Program-made: the position numbers and the translations under genes
Shown: in pieces, positions 55,577 to 64,000 of the stretch
Layout: each line of letters opens with the position of its first letter
Numbering within the stretch: position 1 is the stretch's first letter
NCBI RefSeq assembly: GCF_015712165.1
Contig: NZ_JADPZX010000003.1
Span: 310,001-374,000, forward strand
DNA: 64,000 nt
Reading direction: 5' to 3'
Source: Streptomyces spinoverrucosus
Lineage (GTDB): Bacteria > Actinomycetota > Actinomycetes > Streptomycetales > Streptomycetaceae
The notes under the pieces: generated by a model
What the model was told of the DNA's origin: nothing
Databases searched by the model: none
The model's input: the letters and a program-made list of their open reading frames with translations, nothing else

Positions 55577-56212
55577 ATGGACCCGCTCGCCGCGCTGCGC
55601 GACCGCCGACTGCTCGCCATCGTCCGCGGCAACGACCCGGACGCCGCGCTGACCACCGTGCTCACCCTCGCCGACGAGGGCATCGACCTCGTCGAGGTCT
55701 CCCTCACCGGGCGCGACGCGCTCGACGTCATCGCCCGGGCCCGCGCCGCGCTCGGTCCTGACGCGCCCCTCGGCGCCGGCACCGTCCTCACCGCCGACGA
55801 CGCGCGGGCCGCCCACAAGGCGGGTGCCGCCTTCCTCGTCACCCCGGCGGTCAGCGACGGCATAGCCACCGGCCGGGAGCTCGGACTCCCGGTGCTCGCC
55901 GGTGTGATGACCCCCACCGAGGTCCTCCAGGCACTGCGGCTCGGCGCCGACGCCCTCAAGCTCTTCCCGGCCGGCAGCGCCGGCGGCCCCGGCTACGTGC
56001 GCGACCTGCGCGGCCCCTTCCCCGACCTGCCCTTCGTGCCCGTCGGGGGAGTGGACGCCCGTGCCGCCGCCGACTATCTGCGGGCCGGCGCCACCGCCGT
56101 CGGCGTCGGCTCGCCCCTGATCGGCGACGCCGCCGAGGGCGGCAGCGTCGACGCCCTGCGTGAGCGGGCTCGTGCCTTCCTGGACGTCGTACATGGGGAG
56201 GCCCGCCCGTGA
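55577..56212 (+). CDS. 2-keto-3-deoxy-6-phosphogalactonate/gluconate aldolase
   Basis: 211 residues of the KDPG/KHG aldolase family. VEVSLTGRDALDVI holds the conserved Glu, APLGAGTVLTADDARAAHKAG the anion site, and the Schiff-base Lys is in ADALKLFPAGSAGG. FVPVGGVDARAAADYLRAGATAVGVGS is the end block. In this context it cleaves KDPGal to pyruvate and glyceraldehyde-3-phosphate. ATG 55577 is preceded by AAGGGA, directly after the tandem repeats; the stop overlaps the lactonase GTG. Confidence 0.9.
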   Translation: MDPLAALRDRRLLAIVRGNDPDAALTTVLTLADEGIDLVEVSLTGRDALDVIARARAALGPDAPLGAGTVLTADDARAAHKAGAAFLVTPAVSDGIATGRELGLPVLAGVMTPTEVLQALRLGADALKLFPAGSAGGPGYVRDLRGPFPDLPFVPVGGVDARAAADYLRAGATAVGVGSPLIGDAAEGGSVDALRERARAFLDVVHGEARP

Positions 56213-57105
56213 CCGCGCCCGCCCCGGGGGTTCTAGGGACCGACCGCCTCGAACTCGGCGAGGGCATCCGCTGGACGGACGGCCGCGCCGTGCTGACCGA
56301 CATCCTCACCGGTCGGCTCCTCTCCGCCCCCGCCGACCCGGCCGAGCCCTTCACCCTGATCGCCCAACTGCCGTGCCCTCTGGGCGCGGTGGCCCCCATC
56401 GAGGGCAGTCCCGGCCACTGGATCGCGGCGGCGGGCACCGGCATCTGCCGCATCGACCCCACCGGTCACGTCGACTGGATCGCCCGCCCCGAGGACGACG
56501 CCCCGGTGCCGATGCGGATGAACGACGGCGTCGCCGACCCCCACGGCCGCTTCTGGGCGGGCAGCATGGCCTACGAGGCCACCGAGGACGCGGGCTCCCT
56601 CTACCGCGTGGACCGTGACGGCCGTGTCACCCGCGTCCTGCGCGACATCACGATCCCCAACGGGCCGGCCTTCACGGCCGACGGCACCCTCATGTACCTC
56701 ACGGACAGCGCCCGCGGCGCCATCCGGCGGTATCCCGTCGACCCGGTGAGCGGCGAACTGGGCCCGCCCGAACCCTTCGTCACCCTCCGCTCCGGCAGCC
56801 CCGACGGCATGACCACCGACGCCGAGGGCGGCCTGTGGACCGCCGTCTGGGGCACCGGGCAGCTCCACCGCTACCACCCCGACGGCAGCCTCGACCGGAT
56901 TGTGGACCTGCCCGCCGACCAGCCCGCCGGACTCTGCCTCGGCGGACCGGACGGCCGCACCCTCCTGGTCACCAGCGCGTACATCGGCCTGCCCGCCCCC
57001 GGCCCCTTCGACGGCGCCGTCTTCGCCGTCCGCGTGGACGTGCCCGGCCCACCGGCCGCCCCCTACCGCCCGGCGCATTCCGCGGGCCTCGCCGACACAC
57101 CCTAG
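56209..57105 (+). CDS. SMP-30/gluconolactonase-family galactonolactonase
   Basis: 298 residues, GTG coupled to the aldolase. Six-bladed propeller with the expected metal residues: Glu in RLELGEGIRW, Asn/Asp in PMRMNDGVADPHGRFWAG, NGPAFTADGTLMYLTDS, SPDGMTTDAEGGLWTAVWG. Family members hydrolyse sugar-acid lactones; here galactono-1,4- or 1,5-lactone to galactonate. Its 3' end with stop codon is repeated once directly downstream. Confidence 0.88.
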   Translation: MTAPAPGVLGTDRLELGEGIRWTDGRAVLTDILTGRLLSAPADPAEPFTLIAQLPCPLGAVAPIEGSPGHWIAAAGTGICRIDPTGHVDWIARPEDDAPVPMRMNDGVADPHGRFWAGSMAYEATEDAGSLYRVDRDGRVTRVLRDITIPNGPAFTADGTLMYLTDSARGAIRRYPVDPVSGELGPPEPFVTLRSGSPDGMTTDAEGGLWTAVWGTGQLHRYHPDGSLDRIVDLPADQPAGLCLGGPDGRTLLVTSAYIGLPAPGPFDGAVFAVRVDVPGPPAAPYRPAHSAGLADTP

Positions 57106-57185
57106 GAACCCTGGACGTGCCCGGCGCACGGGCCGCCCCCCGATCGCCCGCACCTCGCCGCCCCCGCCAACACCCCTAGGAACCC
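57035..57185 (+). repeat. Abutting ~75-bp tandem duplication of lactonase 3' end
   Basis: TGGACGTGCCCGG begins at 57035 inside the lactonase gene and again at 57112; CCTAGGAACCC ends each copy (57101-57111 and 57175-57185). The copies (77 and 74 bp) abut exactly and share much of the sequence between. The second copy is the whole lactonase-kinase gap. As with the repeat at 55121, the unit spans the stop codon. Confidence 0.8.
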
Positions 57186-57188
57186 ACC

Positions 57189-58166
57189 ATGAACACCCCC
57201 CGGCCGCTGCGCCCCGGCCCCGTGGTCTGCGTCGGCGAGACCATGGCCGCCCTCGCGCCCGACCCCCTCGGGCCGCTGGACGATGCCGAGTTGCTGCGCG
57301 TCGACATCGCGGGCGCCGAGTCGAATGTCGCCCTCTACCTCGCCGACCACGGCATCCCCGCCCGATGGGTCTCCGCGGTCGGCGACGACCCCTTCGGACG
57401 GCGCGTCCGCGCGCGGATCGCCGCGGGCGGCGTCGACGTCAGCGGTGTCCGAACCGACCCGGACCGTCCCACCGGGCTGCTCCTCAAGGACCCGGGCGAG
57501 CGCGGCACCCGCGTGCACTACCACCGCCGAGGATCCGCCGCCTCGGCCCTCACCCCCGACCTGCTCGACGACCCGGCCGTGAGCGGCGCCGCGCTGCTCC
57601 ACCTCAGCGGCATCACCCCCGCCCTGTCGCCCGGCTGCCACGCCCTCGTCGAACGGGCGCTGCGCCCCGCCCGCCCGTGGCCCGTCAGCTTCGACGTCAA
57701 CCACCGCCCCGCGCTGTGGACCGGCCGCTCCGCCGCCGACGTCCTGCGGCCGCTCGCCGACCGGGCCGACATCGTGCTGGTCGGCCTCGACGAGGCCCAG
57801 GCCCTGTGGGGAGAGGCCCTGACCGGCGCCCGCGCGGTCCGCGATCTCCTGCCGGGTCCCCATGTGCTCGTCGTCAAGGACGGTGCCCGTGCGGCCACCG
57901 CATTCGTCGGGGCGGACGCCCACAGCGTGCCGGCCCTCGCCGTCCGCGTGGCCGAACCGGTCGGCGCCGGCGACGCCTTCGCCGCCGGATTCCTCACCGG
58001 CCTGCTGCGGGACCTTCCCGTGGAACGGGCCCTGCGGCTGGGCCACCTGACCGCGGCTTCGGCCCTCCGGGTCGCCGGTGACCACGGCCCCCTGCTCGCC
58101 CCCGACGTCATCGCCACGCTGCTCGCCGCCGACGACGAGACATGGCGCGCGGCCGACATCGACTGA
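57189..58166 (+). CDS. PfkB-family 2-keto-3-deoxy-sugar-acid kinase
   Basis: 325 residues. VDIAGAESNVALYLADHGI and VSAVGDDPFGRRVRARI form the N-terminal sugar site; VLVVKDGARAATAF and AEPVGAGDAFAAGFLTGLL (G-A-G-D with the catalytic Asp) the C-terminal PfkB block. This is the KDG/KDGal kinase type, supplying KDPGal for the aldolase. Starts just four bases after the duplicated segment, whose AGGAACCC also provides the ribosome site. Confidence 0.88.
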   Translation: MNTPRPLRPGPVVCVGETMAALAPDPLGPLDDAELLRVDIAGAESNVALYLADHGIPARWVSAVGDDPFGRRVRARIAAGGVDVSGVRTDPDRPTGLLLKDPGERGTRVHYHRRGSAASALTPDLLDDPAVSGAALLHLSGITPALSPGCHALVERALRPARPWPVSFDVNHRPALWTGRSAADVLRPLADRADIVLVGLDEAQALWGEALTGARAVRDLLPGPHVLVVKDGARAATAFVGADAHSVPALAVRVAEPVGAGDAFAAGFLTGLLRDLPVERALRLGHLTAASALRVAGDHGPLLAPDVIATLLAADDETWRAADID

Positions 58167-58402
58167 ATCCCCGCCGAGCCGACGGCGGTGACTGCGGTTC
58201 CTTCCGCGCGTCGACGCCGAGCTCGGACTCCAAGCCGTACCGGAGGCGGCCCAAGCGGCCCCCTTTCGACGGCGTGCAGGAGCCGTCATCCGGGTTGCGG
58301 CAACACCCGAGGGTCTTGGAATTACTCCTCCCCGCGCTCCCCGGTTGCTGCGATCGGGCGACGCGCGGCATGTGGAGCGTCGGCTGTCAAAGCTTCGGCA
58401 CC

Positions 58403-61216
58403 ATGCTGAACGGCATGCCTCAACAGCTGGGCCGGGTGTCGCCGTGCCGCCGTGGTTACCCCTTCCCGTCCACCCCGGTCGGCGGCCCGTCACGCCGCCG
58501 GGCCCGGGTACCCGGCCGGGCAGTCGTCGTCTCCGCCCTCCTCGGCCTGCTTGCCTTCCTGGCCCCCGCCCTCACCCCGGTCGGCTTCACCGGCCGGGCG
58601 GCGACCGGTCCGCAGGCCGCCGCCGCGGCCACCGTCGGCCATGACTCCGGCACGGCCCTGGCCGGGTTCATGATCCAGTCGACCGCCCGCGTGAAGGACC
58701 CGGCGGCCGAGGTGTCCCACCCCGGCTATCCGACGAAGGGCTGGTACCAGGCCGGCCCTCGCTCCACCGTCCTCGCCGCCCTGCTGGCGGCCGGCGTCTA
58801 CCCCGACCCGTTCCACTCCACCAACCAGAAGCTGATCCCCGCCGCCGAGTTCACGGTCCCGTGGTGGTACCGGTCCGACTTCTCGGTCGACGACAGCCGG
58901 GCAGGTCGTACGTATCTCGACTTCAGCGGGGTGACCTCTGCCGCCGATGTCTTCGTCAACGGCCGGCAGGTCTCGACGGCGAAGAAGGTGGCGGGCACCT
59001 ACACCCACCACGAGCTGGACATCACTGCTCTGATCCGGCCGGGCACCAACACGGTCGCCTTCCGCGTCCAGCCCAACGACCCGCGCAAGCACCTCACCGT
59101 GGGCTGGCTCGACTGGCTGCAGCCGCCACCGGACCGGAACATGGGCATCCTCCGCGACGTCGTCGTCCGCCGCGGCGGCCCGGTGGTCCTCCGCGACGCC
59201 CACGTCGTCACCGACCTGGCCGTGCCGTCGCTGGCCTCCGCCGACCTGACCGTCAAGGCCCGCCTGCGCAACGACTCACCCGACACCGTCACGGCGCGCC
59301 TCTCCGGCACCGCCGGACCCGCAGCCCTCGGCCGACAGGTGAGGCTGGCGCCCGGCGAGAGCCGGACCGTGGTCTTCTCCCCGGCCGACCACGCCGACCT
59401 CCATGTGCCTTCGCCACGCGTATGGTGGCCCGCCGGGATGGGCGAGCAGCCCCTGTACGACCTCGACCTGGCCGTTACGGTCGACGGGGTCACCTCCGAC
59501 ACCGCACACACCGCCTTCGGCATCCGTGACGTGCAGGCACCGATCAATGCCGACGGTGCGCGCCAGTACCGGATCAACGGCCGTCCGCTGCTGATCAAGG
59601 GCGCGGGCTGGTCCCCCGACGAGTTCCTGCGCTGGGACCCCGTCTACGCCGAGGACCGCATGCGCTACGTCCGTGACCTGGGCCTGAACACACTGCGCCT
59701 GGAAGGCCACCTCGAGCCCGACGAGTTCTTCGACCTCGCCGACCGGTACGGAATCCTCACGATCGCCGGCTGGGAGTGCTGCAACAAATGGGAAGGTGAG
59801 GTCAACCCGGCGGAGTCCGGGGAGAAGTGGGACGCGGCCGACCACGCGGTCGCCCAGGCGTCGATGGCCGCCGAGGCGGCCCGGCTGCGCCACCACCCCA
59901 GCGTGATCTCGTTCCTGATCGGCAGCGACGCGGCGCCCAACGCCAAGATCGAGTCGGGATACCTCAAAGCGCTGCAGGCGGCCGACTGGAAGGTGCCCGT
60001 GATCCCTTCCGCCTCCGGGAAGTCGACCCCCGTCATCGGCCGCTCCGGGATGCGGATGACCGGCCCCTACGACTGGGTGCCGCCCGGCTACTGGTACGAC
60101 AAGCGTGAAGGAGGAGCCACCGGCTTCAACTCCGAGACCAGCGCCGGCCCCAGCATCCCCACCCTCGACACACTGCGGCGGATGATGACCCCGGCCGAGC
60201 TGGAGACTCTCTGGAAGCAGCCCTCCGCTCCCCAGTACCACCGCTCTCCCTCATCCACGTTCTCGACGCTCAAGCTGTACAACGCCGCGCTCGCCGGCCG
60301 CTACGGACGCCCGACCGACCTCGGCGACTACGTGCGCAAGGCCCAGCTCGCCCAGTACGAGAACGTCCGGGCGCAGTTCGAGGCGTACTCCCGCAACGCC
60401 AAGGACAAGACCAGGCCCGCGACCGGCTTCATCTACTGGATGCTCAACAGCGGCTGGACCTCCCTCCACTGGCAGCTCATCGACCGCTACCTCGATCAGA
60501 ACGGGGCCTACTTCGGCGCGAAGAAGGCCAACGAGCCCCTCCACATCCAGTACGGCTACGACAACCGCTCTGTGAGCATCGTCAACAACCGCCCCACGGC
60601 CGCCTCCGGGTTGAACGCCCGGGTCACGCTCTTCAACACCGACGGGACCAAGAAGTACGACCGCACGGTGACCGGTGTCGACGTCGAAGCCCGCGGCGTG
60701 ACCACCACCTCGCTGACCCTCCCCGCCACGGTCCCCGGCCTGGGCCGGACATACCTGGCCCGGCTGCTGCTCACCGACACCACCGGCCGGGAACTGGGCC
60801 GCAACGTCTACTGGCTCTCCACCCGCAACGACGTCCTCGACTACGCGAAGACCGACTGGTACTACACCCCCACCACCTCCTACGCCGACCTGACGGGACT
60901 GAACTCGATGCCGCAGGTCGCCTTGGACGTGACGGCCACAACGAAGGCGACCAGGGCCGGTACATCGACGACGACCGTGACCCTGCGCCACCCGGGCACC
61001 ACGAACGCCCCCGTTCTGCTCGCCGACGTCGACCTGGTCTCCGCGGACGGGACGACCCCCATGCTGCCCGTCCGCTGGAGCGACAACCAGATCAGCCTGT
61101 GGCCGGGCGAATCGTCGACTCTGGTGGCCTCCCACAGGACAGTCGACCCGAACCACACCCCACGCGTACGTGTCTCCGGATGGAACGCCCGGGCCGTCAC
61201 CGTCCCGTCCAGCTGA
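58403..61216 (+). CDS. Secreted GH2 exo-glycosidase (exo-beta-D-glucosaminidase/mannosidase-like)
   Basis: 937 residues from ATG 58403 (no clear ribosome site; an internal GTG near 58438 is possible). A hydrophobic export segment (VVVSALLGLLAFLAPALTPVGF) follows an Arg-rich N-terminus. Galactose-binding jelly roll (FTVPWWYRSDFSVDDS; DVFVNGRQVSTAKKVAGTYTHHELDIT), Ig-like domain, GH2 barrel (LLIKGAGWSPDEFLRWDP; LNTLRLEGHLEPDEFFDLADRYG; HPSVISFLIGSDAAPN; GGATGFNSETSAG) and C-terminal Ig domains. This order and the GSD-x-x-PN motif match the CsxA-type enzymes for chitosan oligosaccharides. 58167-58402 upstream is non-coding; no regulator is seen. Confidence 0.82.
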   Translation: MLNGMPQQLGRVSPCRRGYPFPSTPVGGPSRRRARVPGRAVVVSALLGLLAFLAPALTPVGFTGRAATGPQAAAAATVGHDSGTALAGFMIQSTARVKDPAAEVSHPGYPTKGWYQAGPRSTVLAALLAAGVYPDPFHSTNQKLIPAAEFTVPWWYRSDFSVDDSRAGRTYLDFSGVTSAADVFVNGRQVSTAKKVAGTYTHHELDITALIRPGTNTVAFRVQPNDPRKHLTVGWLDWLQPPPDRNMGILRDVVVRRGGPVVLRDAHVVTDLAVPSLASADLTVKARLRNDSPDTVTARLSGTAGPAALGRQVRLAPGESRTVVFSPADHADLHVPSPRVWWPAGMGEQPLYDLDLAVTVDGVTSDTAHTAFGIRDVQAPINADGARQYRINGRPLLIKGAGWSPDEFLRWDPVYAEDRMRYVRDLGLNTLRLEGHLEPDEFFDLADRYGILTIAGWECCNKWEGEVNPAESGEKWDAADHAVAQASMAAEAARLRHHPSVISFLIGSDAAPNAKIESGYLKALQAADWKVPVIPSASGKSTPVIGRSGMRMTGPYDWVPPGYWYDKREGGATGFNSETSAGPSIPTLDTLRRMMTPAELETLWKQPSAPQYHRSPSSTFSTLKLYNAALAGRYGRPTDLGDYVRKAQLAQYENVRAQFEAYSRNAKDKTRPATGFIYWMLNSGWTSLHWQLIDRYLDQNGAYFGAKKANEPLHIQYGYDNRSVSIVNNRPTAASGLNARVTLFNTDGTKKYDRTVTGVDVEARGVTTTSLTLPATVPGLGRTYLARLLLTDTTGRELGRNVYWLSTRNDVLDYAKTDWYYTPTTSYADLTGLNSMPQVALDVTATTKATRAGTSTTTVTLRHPGTTNAPVLLADVDLVSADGTTPMLPVRWSDNQISLWPGESSTLVASHRTVDPNHTPRVRVSGWNARAVTVPSS

Positions 61217-61277
61217 CGATGCGGCATCACACACCAGTCAGCCTCGGGAGGCCGTGCCGACTCGTCGAGCAACTCGC

Positions 61278-62147
61278 TCACTTGAGGCCGCTGAGCATCA
61301 CGCCGCGGATGTAGTACTTCTGCAGCAGCAGGAAGGGGATCAGGACCGGCAGGACGCTCAGGACGAGACCGGCCATGACGATCGGCATCGTGCGGGTGGG
61401 GTCCACGTAGTCCTGAAGGAACTGGATGCCGACGGGCAGGGTCATCACGTCCGGGTTGGCGGTCGAGATGAGCAGCGCCCAGATGTACTCGTTCCAGGCG
61501 TGGACGAAGGTCAGCAGACCGAGCGTCAGCACGACCGGCCTGGTCTGCGGCACGACGATCCGCCACCACACGGCGAACTCGCCGGCACCGTCGATGCGCG
61601 CGGCCTCCAGGACCTCGTCCGGGATCGAGACCATGAACTGGCGCATCAGGAAGATTCCGAAGCCGTTGACGAGGAACGGCATGGCGAGCGCCGCGATGCT
61701 GACCGTCAGGCCCGCACCGCCGCGCCCGAACAGGTCGTTGCCGCCCGCCAGTGGCCAGTGCACCAGGATCAGGAAGTGCGGGATGAAGAAGAGGAACGGG
61801 GGGAACATCATCGTCGACAGCACGAGCCGGAAGATCAAGTTCCGTCCGGGGAAGCGGAGTTTGGCGAGCGCGTAGCCGGCGAGCGACGACGTCAGCAGCA
61901 CCGACCCGGTGATCACGGCGGTTGCGATGACGCTGTTGCGGAAGAGCACCGGCAGATCCAGCTGGTCGATCGCCGCCCGGTAGTTCGAGAGGTCGAACGC
62001 CTCGGGCAGGAACCGGTACGGCAGCGTGCCGGCCTCACCGGCCCCCTTGAACGACGTCATCACCATGTCGAGGAACGGCACCACCGTGAGCACGGCGCCG
62101 GTCACGACCACCAGATACGACCACCACGGGAAACGGCGGCGGATCAT
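61278..62147 (-). CDS. ABC sugar importer permease (MalG-like)
   Basis: 289 residues, six helices, ATG overlapping the upstream permease by ATGA. FRNSVIATAVITGSVLLTSSLAGYALAKL and the EAA loop EVLEAARIDGAGEFAVWWRIVVP are CUT1 features. Last gene of the leftward importer operon, convergent with the GH2 gene 61 bases away. It may import the product of GH2. Confidence 0.93.
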   Translation of the reverse strand: MIRRRFPWWSYLVVVTGAVLTVVPFLDMVMTSFKGAGEAGTLPYRFLPEAFDLSNYRAAIDQLDLPVLFRNSVIATAVITGSVLLTSSLAGYALAKLRFPGRNLIFRLVLSTMMFPPFLFFIPHFLILVHWPLAGGNDLFGRGGAGLTVSIAALAMPFLVNGFGIFLMRQFMVSIPDEVLEAARIDGAGEFAVWWRIVVPQTRPVVLTLGLLTFVHAWNEYIWALLISTANPDVMTLPVGIQFLQDYVDPTRTMPIVMAGLVLSVLPVLIPFLLLQKYYIRGVMLSGLK

Positions 62148-63112
62148 GCGTCCTCCCCCTTGCGCCGGAAGATCCACAACTGCACCAGCGTGATCACGAG
62201 GACCACCACGAACAGGACGAAGGCGGCGGCGCTCGCAGGGCCCCAGTGGCCGTACGAGAAGGCCTGCCGGTACATCTCCAGGGCAGCCACGTTGGTCGCG
62301 TCACCCGGCCCGCCCTTGGTCATCACGATGATCAGCGCGAACGACTGCAGGCCGCTGATGAGCTGGGTGACGCACACGAGCAGCAGGGACGGCCGCAGCA
62401 GCGGCAGTGTGATCTTCCAGAAGACGGTGACCGGCCCGGCGCCGTCGAGCGCCGCGGCCTCGTAGTACGACTCGGGAATGGACTTAAGCCCGGCGGTCAG
62501 CACGAGGATCGCCGAGCCGACCGAGGCCCAGGCATGGACGACCACGACCGAGGGCAGCGCGGTGGCCGGGTCCTGGAGGAAGGCCACCGAGGCGAATCCG
62601 AGGGCGTTGAGGACGCCGTTGACGAGGCCGCCCGGCTCGTACATGTACTTCCACACGTTGCCGACGGCGACGACGGTCGTCACGATCGGCAGGAAGTACA
62701 GGGTGCGCCACAGCCCCTGGAACCGCAGGTTGTCGATGCAGGTGGTGACCACCACGGAGCCGGCGAGCGCGAGGACCACGGTGCCCAGGGCGAACAGCAG
62801 CGTGTTGGTGAGGATCGGCGCCAGGAACGTCGATCCGTCCGCGAACAGGCCCGTGAAGTTGTCCAGGCCGACCGGTTGGATGCCGCCGAGGTCGAACCCT
62901 GCCCAGCGGGACATCGACAGCAGCAGCGCGAAACCGAGCGGCAGGATCAGGAAGACGGCGAAGAACAGCAACGACGGCGCCAGGAAGAGATAGGCGACGA
63001 CGGCCTGGCGGCGCCGGGCCCGGGCGCGGCCGTCGACGGCGGTCCCGGCGGAGCGCGTGCCCGGTGCCGCCCGCTCGGTCGTAGCCGGTGTCAGCGCGTC
63101 TACGTTCACCAT
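62144..63112 (-). CDS. ABC sugar importer permease (MalF-like)
   Basis: 322 residues from ATG 63112, overlapping the binding-protein stop by seven bases. About 35 residues of Arg/Ala-rich tail precede six helices. YEAAALDGAGPVTVFWKITLPLL is the ATPase contact loop, and SFALIIVMTKGGPGDATNVAALEMY the typical periplasmic segment. CUT1 family; the ATPase is not in the window. Confidence 0.93.
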   Translation of the reverse strand: MVNVDALTPATTERAAPGTRSAGTAVDGRARARRRQAVVAYLFLAPSLLFFAVFLILPLGFALLLSMSRWAGFDLGGIQPVGLDNFTGLFADGSTFLAPILTNTLLFALGTVVLALAGSVVVTTCIDNLRFQGLWRTLYFLPIVTTVVAVGNVWKYMYEPGGLVNGVLNALGFASVAFLQDPATALPSVVVVHAWASVGSAILVLTAGLKSIPESYYEAAALDGAGPVTVFWKITLPLLRPSLLLVCVTQLISGLQSFALIIVMTKGGPGDATNVAALEMYRQAFSYGHWGPASAAAFVLFVVVLVITLVQLWIFRRKGEDA

Positions 63113-64000
63113 GAGCGCGCCACCTCTCGATCGACCTGGCGGCGGGTCGTGCGCAGTGCCTGGTCGACCGACTGCTGGCCGGTCCAGAGCGCCTCGATGT
63201 TCTTGCGCAGCAGCGATTTGGCCTGCTGTGCGCCGGGCACGTTCGGTTCCGGCACCGAGTACGCCAGCGCGTCCAGGAAGGGGCCCAGGTTCGCGTCGCT
63301 GTGCGAGCCCAGGAGCGTGCGCATGTCGTCGGCGCGGCCGGTGAGGGACCCGGCCGAGACCTGTAGGGAACTCATCCGGGTCGCTGTCCCGCCCTTCATG
63401 GCCCTTTTGACGATCACTTTCTCGGCGTTGAGCCAGCGCAGGAACTCCCAGGCCGCGCGCGGGTGCTTGCTGGCCGCGTTGACCCCCAGCATGAAGCCGG
63501 TGGAGAGCGTGGCGCGCTTGCCGTCCGCCTCGGGGAGGGGCAGCGGCGCGACGCCGACGTCGCGGTAGTCCTTGCCCATCAGGGCCTTCAGGCTCCCTGT
63601 CCACCAGCCGCCGCTGACCACCATGGCCACCTGCCCGGACCGGAACGCCTTGTAGACGTTGACGCCGGGGGCGCTCGCACCTCTGTCGACGAGGCGGTGC
63701 TCCAGCTCGAACACGGCTCGTCCGGCCGGTGAGTCGATGGTGGTGCTCCTGCCGTCCTCGGAGACGAACCTGCCGCCGGCGGCGTTGAGCAGGGCGAGTG
63801 TCTGTCCGACGGTGGTGGAGTCGTCGGCGGTCGACAGCCCGAAGCCCTGGACCAGTGTGTTGCCGTATCGGTCACGCCTGGCGGTGCGGTAGGCGGTCTC
63901 CTCCAGCTCCCGCCAGGTGCGTGGCGGGCCGTCGATACCGGCTTCGCGCAGCAGCCGCTTGTTGTAGTAGAGGGCGTACGTCTGCACCTCGGTGGGGTAG
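63106..64000 (-). CDS. ABC sugar importer substrate-binding protein, C-terminal part
   Basis: The frame enters at the right edge and ends at 63106, so 298 residues of the C-terminal portion are present and the signal peptide is outside. TYALYYNKRLLREAGIDGPP, PRTWRELEETAYRTARRD, VAMVVSGGWWTGSLKALMG and STGFMLGVNAASKHPRAAWEFLRWL are SBP_bac_1 blocks. First gene of the importer operon with the two permeases downstream. Substrate unknown; the neighbouring GH2 suggests an amino- or manno-oligosaccharide. Confidence 0.88.
   Translation of the reverse strand, partial: YPTEVQTYALYYNKRLLREAGIDGPPRTWRELEETAYRTARRDRYGNTLVQGFGLSTADDSTTVGQTLALLNAAGGRFVSEDGRSTTIDSPAGRAVFELEHRLVDRGASAPGVNVYKAFRSGQVAMVVSGGWWTGSLKALMGKDYRDVGVAPLPLPEADGKRATLSTGFMLGVNAASKHPRAAWEFLRWLNAEKVIVKRAMKGGTATRMSSLQVSAGSLTGRADDMRTLLGSHSDANLGPFLDALAYSVPEPNVPGAQQAKSLLRKNIEALWTGQQSVDQALRTTRRQVDREVARSW

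Overview
The window is high-GC actinomycete chromosome, almost certainly Streptomyces. Most genes have G/C third codon positions and AGGAGG-type ribosome sites, GTG starts are common, and many genes overlap by ATGA or GTGA. Families typical of the genus recur: Tat-exported polysaccharide enzymes, DUF5707, a DUF1906 protein with peptidoglycan-binding domains, GPP34, and an RsbU-like sensor fused to an ATPase. I saw no rRNA, tRNA, intact IS or prophage genes. This is accessory chromosome devoted to catabolism and secretion.

Layout. 1-4.8 kb: secreted uronic-acid polysaccharide enzymes (alpha/beta hydrolase end, frameshifted alginate-lyase-like gene, beta-helix protein, GH88 hydrolase). 5.2-11.8 kb: a maltokinase-cap protein, a choline-oxidation operon (betB, betA, APC permease) and a formaldehyde-dehydrogenase-type ADH. 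12.2-21.3 kb: mixed single genes (serine hydrolase, P450, secreted repeat-fold protein, DUF5707, DUF1330, TetR plus hydrolase, GNAT-like) with three decayed genes. 21.3-24.1 kb: a four-gene ABC exporter operon with its own winged-helix regulator. 24.1-26.3 kb: nitric-oxide defence (flavohaemoprotein, membrane protein, NsrR) with two NsrR-like operators. 27.5-35.9 kb: two cupins, then a complete hydroxyquinol route: FAD hydroxylase, a maleylacetate reductase/hydroxyquinol dioxygenase fusion, 3-oxoadipate CoA-transferase A and B, thiolase and an AraC regulator.

35.9-43.9 kb: a PAS-GAF-PP2C-HATPase regulator whose phosphatase domain looks degenerate, an AraC regulator, cell-wall proteins (peptidoglycan-binding, DUF1906, shortened M15 peptidase) and a sirtuin. 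44.0-58.2 kb is the most coherent locus: secreted GH27 alpha-galactosidase, an ABC sugar importer, cytoplasmic GH36 alpha-galactosidase, SDR (candidate galactose dehydrogenase), GntR regulator, galactonate dehydratase, mutarotase-like protein, KDPGal aldolase, lactonase and PfkB sugar-acid kinase. Together they can import alpha-galactosides, release galactose and oxidise it by the De Ley-Doudoroff route to pyruvate and glyceraldehyde-3-phosphate. 58.4-64 kb: a secreted GH2 exo-glycosidase and a convergent ABC sugar importer that runs off the end.

Two unusual signals stand out. Inside the galactose operon, 3' gene ends including their stop codons have been tandemly duplicated: 15 copies of a 29/30-bp unit after the mutarotase gene, and an abutting ~75-bp pair after the lactonase gene. 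Second, four otherwise intact genes carry a frameshift equal to one missing base in a G/C run, which suggests residual assembly errors, while five other loci are real-looking gene remnants with missing middles, truncated ends or a nonsense codon.
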